Shown: positions 1 through 5,403 of the stretch, piece by piece | Layout: every line of letters begins with the position of its first letter | Position numbering within the stretch: the stretch's first letter is position 1 | Assembly (NCBI GenBank): GCA_005779525.1 | Contig: SXIZ01000191.1 | Coordinates: 1 to 7,006, forward strand | Length of the DNA stretch: 7,006 nt | Source: Methylococcaceae bacterium | Lineage (GTDB): Bacteria > Pseudomonadota > Gammaproteobacteria > Methylococcales > Methylomonadaceae | Reading direction: 5' to 3' | The notes under the pieces: model-generated | Database searches by the model: none | What the model was told of the DNA's origin: nothing | What the model saw: the letters and a program-made list of their open reading frames with translations, nothing else | Translations under genes and position numbers: made by a program

Positions 1-10
1 AGACGACTTT

Positions 11-112
11 TTAGCTAACGCATGAATTATAAATTACTAAAAAATAGATCTTTTTTTCTAAATTTTTACAATATTGCCATAAGCGCTTAACAAAAAATTT
101 AGCTGCATTCAT
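11..112 (-). CDS. Small hypothetical ORF, 33 aa, with a strong ribosome binding site
   Basis: I do not recognise this peptide. On the minus strand an ATG at 112-110 is preceded by AAGGAG (complement of 121-126) with an 8-base spacer, close to ideal for translation initiation. The frame gives 33 residues, starting MNAAKFFVKRLWQY and ending at a TAA at 13-11. The peptide is basic in its first two thirds (several Lys/Arg) with a hydrophobic FLVIY patch near the end. No transmembrane helix, signal peptide or known domain is clear. It could be a genuine small protein, or the 5' end of a longer gene broken by a frameshift just before the window edge. The surrounding DNA is very AT-rich, so a chance frame is possible; the ribosome binding site is the main argument in its favour. 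Confidence 0.3.
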   Translation of the reverse strand: MNAAKFFVKRLWQYCKNLEKKIYFLVIYNSCVS

Positions 113-182
113 TGTCGAAACTCCTTATTTGATTAGAGCTCACAATGTAACTAATACATGTCAATTTATTGCCAAGCGCTTA
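72..182. repeat. Two direct copies of TATTGCCA(TA)AGCGCTTA, about 95 bases apart
   Basis: TATTGCCATAAGCGCTTA at 72-89 and TATTGCCAAGCGCTTA at 167-182 differ only by a 2-base insertion. The first contains the perfect 10-bp palindrome TAAGCGCTTA (80-89), the second the 8-bp palindrome AAGCGCTT (174-181). The copies lie on either side of the start region of the small minus-strand ORF at 11-112: one is inside that ORF, the other overlaps the end of the ORF at 161-346. They could be a pair of regulator-binding sites or the remains of a short duplication. No known consensus is assigned. Confidence 0.5.
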
Positions 183-346
183 TTGTACATTTTGATAATA
201 TGCGCCCAAATAGGGACAATAAAGTGTCGGCATTGTAAATTTTCCAGAATTTGAGCTCGAGATTCGGTCACGATCAGGCTGATACCAATGTCAATTACTT
301 GGAGACGTTCAATACCGACTTCGCGATAATGTCTTTGGGATAGCAT
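161..346 (-). CDS. Hypothetical ORF, 61 aa, unrecognised
   Basis: A minus-strand frame from ATG (346-344) to TGA (163-161) encodes 61 residues, beginning MLSQRHYREVGIERLQ. A TTG at 349-347 is an alternative start one codon earlier, and an AAGGT (complement of 357-361) sits about 7 bases before that TTG. The frame stays open further upstream to a stop near 398-400. The composition is protein-like (mixed charged and hydrophobic residues), but I recognise no family, motif or membrane segment. It could be a small gene, a remnant of a larger degraded one, or a chance frame. Nothing on the plus strand competes with it. Confidence is low. Confidence 0.2.
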   Translation of the reverse strand: MLSQRHYREVGIERLQVIDIGISLIVTESRAQILENLQCRHFIVPIWAHIIKMYNKRLAIN

Positions 347-470
347 CAAACAATCTACCTTAAGTGGCTTGATTTTATCAGGATCACCGATCCTTAATTA
401 AAGTGCTACCGATACCTCCTGTTTGCCCACACCGCTTTTTAATCCCCCTGTTTTGATTGAAGGTTACGCT

Positions 471-534
471 CAGGATTCTGGTCAGTCAAGGATGGTATGC
501 GACTGCTGAAAGAAAGTAGAATAACCAGCACCTG
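471..534. other. Nested stem structure, possible structured RNA
   Basis: Three stems nest inside one another: CAGG 471-474 with CCTG 531-534, CTGGT 478-482 with ACCAG 524-528, and CAGTC 483-487 with GACTG 501-505. That makes 14 Watson-Crick pairs, with the second and third stems directly adjacent on the 5' side. The apical loop 488-500 contains AGGA. The fold is possible on either strand. No known RNA family is recognised; the conserved cores of RNase P RNA, tmRNA, 6S RNA and SRP RNA were looked for and not found. Confidence 0.3.
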
Positions 535-626
535 AACTATCTCCGAAAGCACCTCCAAGGCAGAGTGAAGCGCAGGCGACAAATTTGGCTCTTAAGCTAC
601 TAACTTTTCAACAATTTTTATCGTCA

Positions 627-654
627 CTTGTACGTCTATGTTATCGACTGTCAA
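627..654 (-). promoter_or_regulatory. Possible minus-strand sigma-70 promoter
   Basis: On the minus strand a perfect -35 TTGACA (654-649) is followed after 16 bases by TACAAG (632-627), which matches 4 of 6 positions of the -10 consensus. It would send transcription leftward from about 620 through the nested stems and the hypothetical ORFs at 161-346 and 11-112. The perfect -35 is notable, but the -10 is mediocre and chance is possible in AT-rich DNA. Confidence 0.3.
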
Positions 655-692
655 CTTGCTATTTCTAGTTTGTATCTCATTAAAACTATTAT

Positions 693-718
693 AAACCCGG
701 CTTTAAAAGCTGGTTTTT
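693..718 (+). terminator. Rho-independent terminator with no obvious gene upstream
   Basis: AAACC at 693-697 and GGCTT at 699-703 fold back on AAGCTGG at 707-713 and the following T run (714-718), with a C-U mismatch or bulge at 698 and one G-U pair. The loop is three bases and the stem is followed by five T residues on the plus strand, the classic terminator form. The minus-strand side has only a short, interrupted T tract, so plus-strand use is favoured. No plus-strand gene lies upstream within the window, so it would end either a small RNA or transcription arriving from further left. Confidence 0.55.
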
Positions 719-874
719 GCTTCAGTAGTTGCATCGTACGACCTAATAAGCATCAATTTCATTATGGTTTTATACGGGCACTGCACTGAAGAGTGTGCTT
801 CACCTTTCATTGTAAAACCTTGTCAAATATTAATTTAATTATTTTCTCTGAATAGTTACGATTATTTTTAAAGA

Positions 875-906
875 TGTGCCTCTAGGCACACGCTAACCGT
901 TATAAT
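875..906 (+). promoter_or_regulatory. Palindromic operator-like site beside a TATAAT box, upstream of yajR
   Basis: TGTGCCT (875-881) and AGGCACA (884-890) form a perfect 7-bp inverted repeat with a 2-base centre. Ten bases downstream lies a perfect -10 hexamer TATAAT (901-906). The -35 position (about 878-883) falls inside the palindrome and does not match the consensus, which suits a promoter controlled by a dimeric regulator. Transcription would begin near 913, giving a leader of about 60 bases for yajR. The regulator is not identified; the site does not match the LexA form CTGT-N8-ACAG. Confidence 0.45.
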
Positions 907-961
907 ACGTTTTATTTTATTTCTAGTTACCCCCGTGTACTCTAATAGTATAGATCTGCAG

Positions 962-967
962 AAGGAG
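962..967 (+). promoter_or_regulatory. Ribosome binding site fixing the GTG start of yajR
   Basis: AAGGAG ends 8 bases before the GTG at 976. The first in-frame ATG, ten codons later at 1006, has no purine-rich sequence in front of it. This decides for the GTG start. Confidence 0.8.
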
Positions 968-975
968 CAGTCGTA

Positions 976-2361
976 GTGAACCCTGTACAAGATATAACCA
1001 GTCCAATGACGCCATTGGAGCGCAGAGCAACTTTGGCGCTCGCCTTGGTTTATGCGCTCAGAATGTTGGGGTTATTTATGATGTTACCCGTACTGTCATT
1101 ATTCGCTGAAAAACTAGAAGGCTCGACACCCTTTTTAATCGGCTTGGCGGTCAGTATTTACGGTCTGACGCAAGCGCTCCTGCAAATCCATTTTGGATTA
1201 TGGTCTGATCGCTTAGGGCGTAAAAAAGTCATAGTATTTGGCTTACTACTATTTATTGCAGGTAGTGTTGTGGCGGCACTCTCCACTACGATTTATGGCG
1301 TGCTCATCGGCAGAGCTCTACAAGGCAGTGGCGCGATTGCAGCCGCGGTTATGGCTTTAGCTGCAGACTTAACGCAGGAGGTGCACCGCACCAAGGCTAT
1401 GGCGACTATTGGCGCCAGCATTGGGCTATCGTTTGGCGTTGCGGTGACTGCGGGTCCGATAATCGCCAATTGGATTGGGGTACAAGGAATTTTTTGGGTC
1501 ACAGCGGTCTTAGCCTTGCTTGCGATTTTAGCGATTGTGTATGTGGTACCTGAACCACCTAAATCTAAAAAACATCGTGATGCGGAAGTCGTGCCGGAAA
1601 AAATGTCCGACACCTTAAAAGATCCAGAATTACTGCGCCTCAACTACGGCATTTTGGTTTTGCATTTGATTTTAACCGCTACATTTGTGGTGGTCCCCAT
1701 TTTAATGCGCAACGCGGGTTTAGCTGCCCCCGAACATTGGAAGGTATATCTAGGCGTCATGGTAACGGCAATTATTATCATGGTGCCCTTTGTGATTTTG
1801 GCAGAAAAAAAACGACAAATGAAAGCCGTGTTTATGGGCGCCATTGTCACCTTGGTCATTGCTAATACCGGATTTATAATATTAAGTGATAATTTAACTG
1901 GCATTATCATCGCCCTGGGGATTTTCTTTTGTGGTTTTAATTTACTAGAAGCCACCCTACCGTCTTTAATTTCCAAAACCGCACCTGCTGATTTAAAAGG
2001 AACCGCCATGGGCGTTTATTCCACCTCGCAGTTTATTGGTGCATTTTTGGGAGGTGCCGTTGGCGGTTGGTTATATGGTAAAACCGGGGTCACTGGGGTA
2101 TTCTCATTTTGCGTGCTTGCGGCGCTCAGTTGGTTATGGGTATCTATGCACATGAAACCACCGCGCTATGTTGCGAATTTATTAATTTCTTTAAATGCCT
2201 TATCTGCGACGGAAGCCGATAAATTTGCCGATGCCATGTTGCAGGTTAACGGGGTTGAAGACGTGACCTTGCATCATCAGGAGGGCGTGGCTTACCTAAA
2301 AGTTGATAATCAACGTCTAGATAAAACACAATTACAAGCGCTTATCAACCAATTTGCTTAA
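976..2361 (+). CDS. yajR: YajR-type major facilitator superfamily transporter with C-terminal ferredoxin-like domain
   Basis: Inner-membrane secondary transporter of 461 residues, close to the 454 of E. coli YajR. About twelve hydrophobic segments are visible, from residues 20-44 to about 372-392, with a charged cytoplasmic loop at about 193-218 between the two halves. The signature loop between helices 2 and 3 is complete (motif A, GLWSDRLGRKK, 74-84), and helix 4 carries GRALQGSGA (112-120). After the last helix, residues about 397-461 form a soluble tail with the alternating strand-helix pattern of the YAM domain, the feature that separates YajR from other MFS members. The substrate of this family is not settled; proton-driven export is the usual inference. 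The GTG start is supported by AAGGAG. In many gammaproteobacteria this gene lies between uvrA and ssb; neither is in this window. No terminator is seen after the stop. Confidence 0.85.
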   Translation: MNPVQDITSPMTPLERRATLALALVYALRMLGLFMMLPVLSLFAEKLEGSTPFLIGLAVSIYGLTQALLQIHFGLWSDRLGRKKVIVFGLLLFIAGSVVAALSTTIYGVLIGRALQGSGAIAAAVMALAADLTQEVHRTKAMATIGASIGLSFGVAVTAGPIIANWIGVQGIFWVTAVLALLAILAIVYVVPEPPKSKKHRDAEVVPEKMSDTLKDPELLRLNYGILVLHLILTATFVVVPILMRNAGLAAPEHWKVYLGVMVTAIIIMVPFVILAEKKRQMKAVFMGAIVTLVIANTGFIILSDNLTGIIIALGIFFCGFNLLEATLPSLISKTAPADLKGTAMGVYSTSQFIGAFLGGAVGGWLYGKTGVTGVFSFCVLAALSWLWVSMHMKPPRYVANLLISLNALSATEADKFADAMLQVNGVEDVTLHHQEGVAYLKVDNQRLDKTQLQALINQFA

Positions 2362-2383
2362 TGAATAATAAAGCACGTTATGC

Positions 2384-2411
2384 TTCAATCCGCTGGGTTT
2401 CAGAGTATAAT
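2384..2411 (+). promoter_or_regulatory. Probable promoter for the miaB cluster
   Basis: A perfect TATAAT (2406-2411) is followed by the GC-rich discriminator GCGCGGC typical of growth-regulated promoters. A weak -35 TTCAAT (2384-2389, 3 of 6) stands 16 bases upstream. Transcription would begin near 2418, leaving about 150 bases of leader before miaB. A 5-bp hairpin AAGCA/TGCTT (2371-2384) just after yajR overlaps the -35 and lacks a T run, so it is not a convincing terminator. Confidence 0.5.
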
Positions 2412-2449
2412 GCGCGGCTTTGTGTTAACTAGCAAAACTAACGAGACTT

Positions 2450-2519
2450 TGGAGTTGCAGAGTGATCCCTGGCATTGGTTAATATTCGGGCTCACAGAGC
2501 GCATGTGCACTGCAATCCA
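2450..2519 (+). promoter_or_regulatory. Structured leader of miaB, possible RNA element
   Basis: The ends of this stretch pair over ten base pairs with one bulged G at 2454: TGGA (2450-2453) with TCCA (2516-2519) and TTGCAG (2455-2460) with CTGCAA (2510-2515). Inside, GA-T-CCC (2464-2469) can pair with GGG-C-TC (2488-2493), giving a second hairpin with a TTGG-containing loop. The element lies between the proposed promoter and miaB, about 50 bases before the start codon. It is not a tRNA: there is no T-arm sequence of the GTTCRA type. No riboswitch family is recognised. It could be a regulatory leader or a small RNA. Confidence 0.35.
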
Positions 2520-2567
2520 TTACCACTTTAATTTAAAGCATGACCGCCTTACCCCTTTCGCTTGAAG

Positions 2568-3902
2568 ATGATGCAAAAACTTTATATACAAACTAACGGC
2601 TGCCAGATGAATGAGTACGAGTCCGATAAAATGCGGGATGTACTTATGGCATCGCATGGCATGGAGCTGACTGAAATACCCGAAGAAGCGGATGTCCTGC
2701 TGCTTAATACCTGCTCTATTCGGGAAAAAGCGCAAGAGAAAGTGTTTTCTGCTCTAGGTCGCTGGCGAAAACTGAAAAAGAAACGCCCGGACGTGATTAT
2801 TGGTGTCGGCGGCTGCGTTGCCAGCCAAGAAGGGGCTGCGATTCAAACGCGTGCGCCTTATGTCGATATCGTATTTGGTCCCCAAACACTGCATCGTTTA
2901 CCAGAATTACTCAATCAAGCACGTGCAGAACACAAGCATGTCGTTGATATATCCTTCCCGGAAATTGAAAAATTTGATGCCTTACCAGAACCGCGAGCTG
3001 AAGGCCCAAAAGCCTTTGTCTCGGTGATGGAAGGTTGTAGTAAATATTGCTCTTTTTGCGTCGTCCCCTACACCCGCGGTGAAGAAATCAGCCGTCCAGT
3101 TGCAGATGTGATCGCAGAAATCACGCATCTGGCTACGCAAGGGGTACGGGAAGTTAATTTATTAGGGCAAAATGTGAATGCCTATCGCGGCGAGATGCCC
3201 GATGGCGATATTGCTGATTTTGCGGTGCTGCTGCATTTTGTGGCTGCTATTGAGGGTATTGAGCGGATTCGTTTCACAACTTCGCACCCGCTAGAATTTA
3301 CTGATGCCTTGGTCGAAGCGTTTGCCGAGATCCCACAATTGGTCAATCATTTACATTTACCCGTGCAAAGTGGCAGTGATAGAATTTTAGCATTGATGAA
3401 ACGCGGCCATACCCGCGCCCACTACTTGGAAACCATTAATAAAATTAAAGCAGTTCGTCCAGGTATCAGTTTATCTTCGGATTTTATTATCGGTTTTCCC
3501 GGTGAAACTGAAGCCGACTTCGAGGATACCCTGGCGTTATTAGATGAGGTGGGTTTTGATTTATCTTTTAGCTTTGTTTATAGCGCGCGGCCCGGTACTC
3601 CAGCAGCCGAATTGGAAGATGGCGTACCGTTAGACGTTAAAAACGAACGCTTACAACGTTTTAAACAGCGCAATATGGAAATGACCATGGAATTTTCTCG
3701 GCAAATGCTTGGAACGGTGCAAAGCGTGTTAGTGGAAGGTGTGTCGCGTAAAAATCCTTTGCACTTAACAGGTCGTACTGAAAATAATCGGGTGGTAAAT
3801 TTTGCCGCACACCCACGCTTAATTGGTCAGTTTGTGAACGTGATGATCAATGATGTACAACCTAACTCTTTACGTGGACGCTTGGTGGAGATGCCCAACT
3901 AA
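2568..3902 (+). CDS. miaB: tRNA-2-methylthio-N6-dimethylallyladenosine synthase MiaB
   Basis: Cytoplasmic radical-SAM methylthiotransferase that converts i6A37 to ms2i6A37 in tRNAs reading codons that begin with U, after MiaA has added the isopentenyl group. Counting from the ATG at 2568, every essential cysteine falls at the E. coli number: C12, C49 and C83 for the auxiliary 4Fe-4S cluster in the N-terminal UPF0004 domain (about 4-120), and C157, C161, C164 (CxxxCxxC) for the radical-SAM cluster. The radical-SAM domain runs to about 370 and a TRAM RNA-binding domain with SGRTENNRVVNF-like sequence fills about 375-440. At 444 residues it ends soon after TRAM and lacks the roughly 30-residue tail of E. 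coli MiaB (474). This start is preferred because the N-terminus then aligns without gaps; a TTG at 2562 and an ATG at 2571 are alternatives. No clear Shine-Dalgarno sequence precedes it. Confidence 0.97.
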   Translation: MMQKLYIQTNGCQMNEYESDKMRDVLMASHGMELTEIPEEADVLLLNTCSIREKAQEKVFSALGRWRKLKKKRPDVIIGVGGCVASQEGAAIQTRAPYVDIVFGPQTLHRLPELLNQARAEHKHVVDISFPEIEKFDALPEPRAEGPKAFVSVMEGCSKYCSFCVVPYTRGEEISRPVADVIAEITHLATQGVREVNLLGQNVNAYRGEMPDGDIADFAVLLHFVAAIEGIERIRFTTSHPLEFTDALVEAFAEIPQLVNHLHLPVQSGSDRILALMKRGHTRAHYLETINKIKAVRPGISLSSDFIIGFPGETEADFEDTLALLDEVGFDLSFSFVYSARPGTPAAELEDGVPLDVKNERLQRFKQRNMEMTMEFSRQMLGTVQSVLVEGVSRKNPLHLTGRTENNRVVNFAAHPRLIGQFVNVMINDVQPNSLRGRLVEMPN

Positions 3903-3945
3903 TGCGTTTTACAGCCCTTTTTTTACTTTTGCATAATAAGTAACT

Positions 3946-4929
3946 TTGACTACATCTAATTTCGTGCAGGAAATTACCCTGCAACCTGCTGATAATAAAA
4001 GATTAGCAAATTTAACAGGTGAATTTAATTCGCATTTGCGCCAAATAGAGCAACGTTTAAAAGTGGATATTGCGGGTCGTGGCCACAGTTTTTCCGTCAC
4101 TGGCTCAGAACCCACGGTCATTGCCGCCTGCGCTTTGCTCGAGCAATTATTTCACCTGACCGAAAGCGAATTTTTAACGCCTGAGCAAGTGCATTTGGCG
4201 ATGCAAGATGCTTCACTGATGGAGCTGGTAAAACAGTTGGAACAAAACACCGCCAATGAAGAAGTTTTTATCAAAACCAAACATGCCTTAATTCGCGGAC
4301 GCGGCCCAAATCAGCAAAATTACTTAAAAAAAATCATGCGCCATGACATCAATTTTGGTGTCGGGCCCGCAGGAACGGGTAAAACCTATCTCGCGGTCGC
4401 CTGTGCGGTAGAAGCGTTACAAACCGAAAAAGTTAGACGTATTATTCTAGTTCGGCCCGCAGTCGAAGCTGGGGAAAAACTGGGATTTTTACCCGGTGAC
4501 TTAGCGCAAAAAGTTGACCCCTATTTACGCCCCTTATATGACGCACTGTATGAAATGCTTGGCTTTGAACGCGTCGAAAAATTAATCGAAAAAAGCGTGA
4601 TTGAAGTCGCCCCCCTGGCCTTTATGCGCGGACGCACGCTTAACGATTCCTTTATCATTCTGGATGAAGCGCAAAATACTACCACCGAACAGATCAAGAT
4701 GTTTTTAACGCGTATTGGTTTTGGCTCAACAGCAGTAGTCACGGGGGATGTCACTCAAATTGATTTGCCCTCAGCTAAAATGTCAGGTCTAACGCAAGTT
4801 TTAGATGTACTCCAAGGGGTTGAAGGGATTAGTTTTACCTTTTTTACGGCAGTGGATGTCGTCCGCCACCCGGTAGTGCAACGCATCGTCATGGCCTATG
4901 ATGCGTATGATAAGCTGCATAAACACTAA
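3946..4929 (+). CDS. ybeZ: PhoH-family ATPase YbeZ
   Basis: Cytoplasmic P-loop ATPase of the PhoH-like family, 327 residues. An N-terminal part of about 115 residues, KH-like in the family, starts with VQEITLQPADN, matching the REITLEPADN start of E. coli YbeZ. The ATPase core follows with Walker A GPAGTGKT (140-147), the conserved VRPAVEAGEKLGFLPGD stretch (169-185), Walker B FIILDEAQN (236-244) and the sensor TGDVTQIDLP (266-275). The start is TTG at 3946, chosen because the N-terminus then matches the family and the next in-frame ATG (4201) would remove most of the N-terminal domain; the sequence before it, ATAAG, is a weak ribosome binding site. It ends at KLHKH, without the charged Lys/Glu tail of the E. 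coli protein. YbeZ binds YbeY and is thought to act with it in rRNA processing or RNA remodelling. The gap to miaB is 43 bases and that to ybeY 6. Confidence 0.95.
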   Translation: MTTSNFVQEITLQPADNKRLANLTGEFNSHLRQIEQRLKVDIAGRGHSFSVTGSEPTVIAACALLEQLFHLTESEFLTPEQVHLAMQDASLMELVKQLEQNTANEEVFIKTKHALIRGRGPNQQNYLKKIMRHDINFGVGPAGTGKTYLAVACAVEALQTEKVRRIILVRPAVEAGEKLGFLPGDLAQKVDPYLRPLYDALYEMLGFERVEKLIEKSVIEVAPLAFMRGRTLNDSFIILDEAQNTTTEQIKMFLTRIGFGSTAVVTGDVTQIDLPSAKMSGLTQVLDVLQGVEGISFTFFTAVDVVRHPVVQRIVMAYDAYDKLHKH

Positions 4930-4935
4930 ACCCTT

Positions 4936-5403
4936 ATGGTCGAACATTTTCTAGATATTCAAAGCGCATCCAATTCCTCGCAATTACCTACTGCTGCAAG
5001 TCTACAACTGTGGGTAAAAACTGCTTTAGCCTCATTTAATACGCCATTTGAACTCGTGTTGCGCATAGTCGATATCGAAGAAATGAGCGAATTAAATCAA
5101 ACCTACCGCCAGAAATCCGGGCCCACCAATATCTTGAGTTTTCCGTTTGAAGCCCCCGAGGGCATAGAGATGAATCATCTCGGGGATCTGGTCGTCTGCG
5201 CTCCCGTCGTTGAGCGGGAAGCCAGCGAGCAAGGCAAAGCGCTGCTGGATCACTGGGCACACATCACAATCCATGGCGTTTTACATTTATTAGGCTATGA
5301 TCATATCGATGACAGCGAGGCTGAAGAGATGGAAAATTTAGAGATCACCCTTTTACAACAATTACAGATTAACAACCCCTATCAGGAACAAGAAGAGCTA
5401 TGA
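4936..5403 (+). CDS. ybeY: Endoribonuclease YbeY, 16S rRNA maturation factor
   Basis: Small metalloprotein of 155 residues, the same size as E. coli YbeY, needed for 16S rRNA 3'-end maturation and for late 70S ribosome quality control. The zinc-binding signature HGVLHLLGYDH is intact at 113-123, giving the three histidine ligands H113, H117 and H123. The second family hallmark, YRQKSGPTNILSFPFE (57-72), contains the conserved Arg58 in the proposed RNA-binding cleft. The ATG lies only 6 bases after the ybeZ stop with no good Shine-Dalgarno sequence, so its translation is probably coupled to ybeZ. Its last codons overlap the corC start (ATGA), and the Glu-rich C-terminus (QEQEEL) doubles as the purine-rich ribosome binding site of corC. 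Confidence 0.96.
   Translation: MVEHFLDIQSASNSSQLPTAASLQLWVKTALASFNTPFELVLRIVDIEEMSELNQTYRQKSGPTNILSFPFEAPEGIEMNHLGDLVVCAPVVEREASEQGKALLDHWAHITIHGVLHLLGYDHIDDSEAEEMENLEITLLQQLQINNPYQEQEEL

Larger units (their letters stand above)
350..975. other. Non-coding stretch before yajR
   Basis: No reading frame here looks like a gene on either strand. The stretch holds several structural signals: a hairpin AGGATC-ACC-GATCCT at 380-394, nested stems at 471-534, a possible minus-strand promoter at 627-654, a terminator at 693-718, a GGTTTTA/TAAAACC inverted repeat at 766-772 and 813-819 enclosing a CACT-GAAG-AGTG hairpin (784-795), and a palindrome with a TATAAT box at 875-906. A perfect AGGAGGT lies on the minus strand (complement of 414-420) but no start codon follows at a usable distance. 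The density of such signals suggests a lost gene, a small RNA locus or a divergent regulatory region; none can be proved by eye. Confidence 0.6.

Noticed and set aside
525..590. Faint resemblance of CCAAGGCAGAGTGAAGCGC to the end of the SRP (4.5S) RNA core
   Set aside because: The diagnostic GGTCAGGTCCGGAAGGAAGCA-type core is absent, so the similarity is taken as chance.
482..604. Open minus-strand stretch of about 41 codons reading like protein (contains CLGGAFGDSSGAGYSTFF)
   Set aside because: It has no start codon, is bounded by stops and cannot be joined to the neighbouring frames with confidence. A decayed gene is possible but cannot be shown by eye.
1293..2009. Minus-strand frames of 116 and 121 codons opposite yajR
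   Set aside because: They lie antisense to an unmistakable transporter gene and have no family resemblance; they are shadows of its codon use.
2450..2519. tRNA gene
   Set aside because: The closing stem is suggestive, but the length, the missing T-arm consensus and the lack of D and anticodon arms exclude it.
2380..2565. Plus-strand 61-codon frame between yajR and miaB
   Set aside because: It has no ribosome binding site, spans the TATAAT promoter and the foldable leader, and resembles no known protein. It is most likely a chance frame.
2800..3027. Second plus-strand frame inside miaB
   Set aside because: It lies fully within the conserved miaB frame, which carries the cluster cysteines; no initiation signal.
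3932..3937. CATAAT as an internal -10 box before ybeZ
   Set aside because: No acceptable -35 lies 15-19 bases upstream and the transcript would start almost at the TTG start codon; too weak to list.
3903..3945. T-rich stretch after miaB as a terminator
   Set aside because: The T run at 3918-3924 has no stem before it, and phoH/ybeZ follows closely in the same direction.
5036..5274. Minus-strand frames opposite ybeY
   Set aside because: Antisense to the zinc-motif region of ybeY, with no supporting start signal or similarity.
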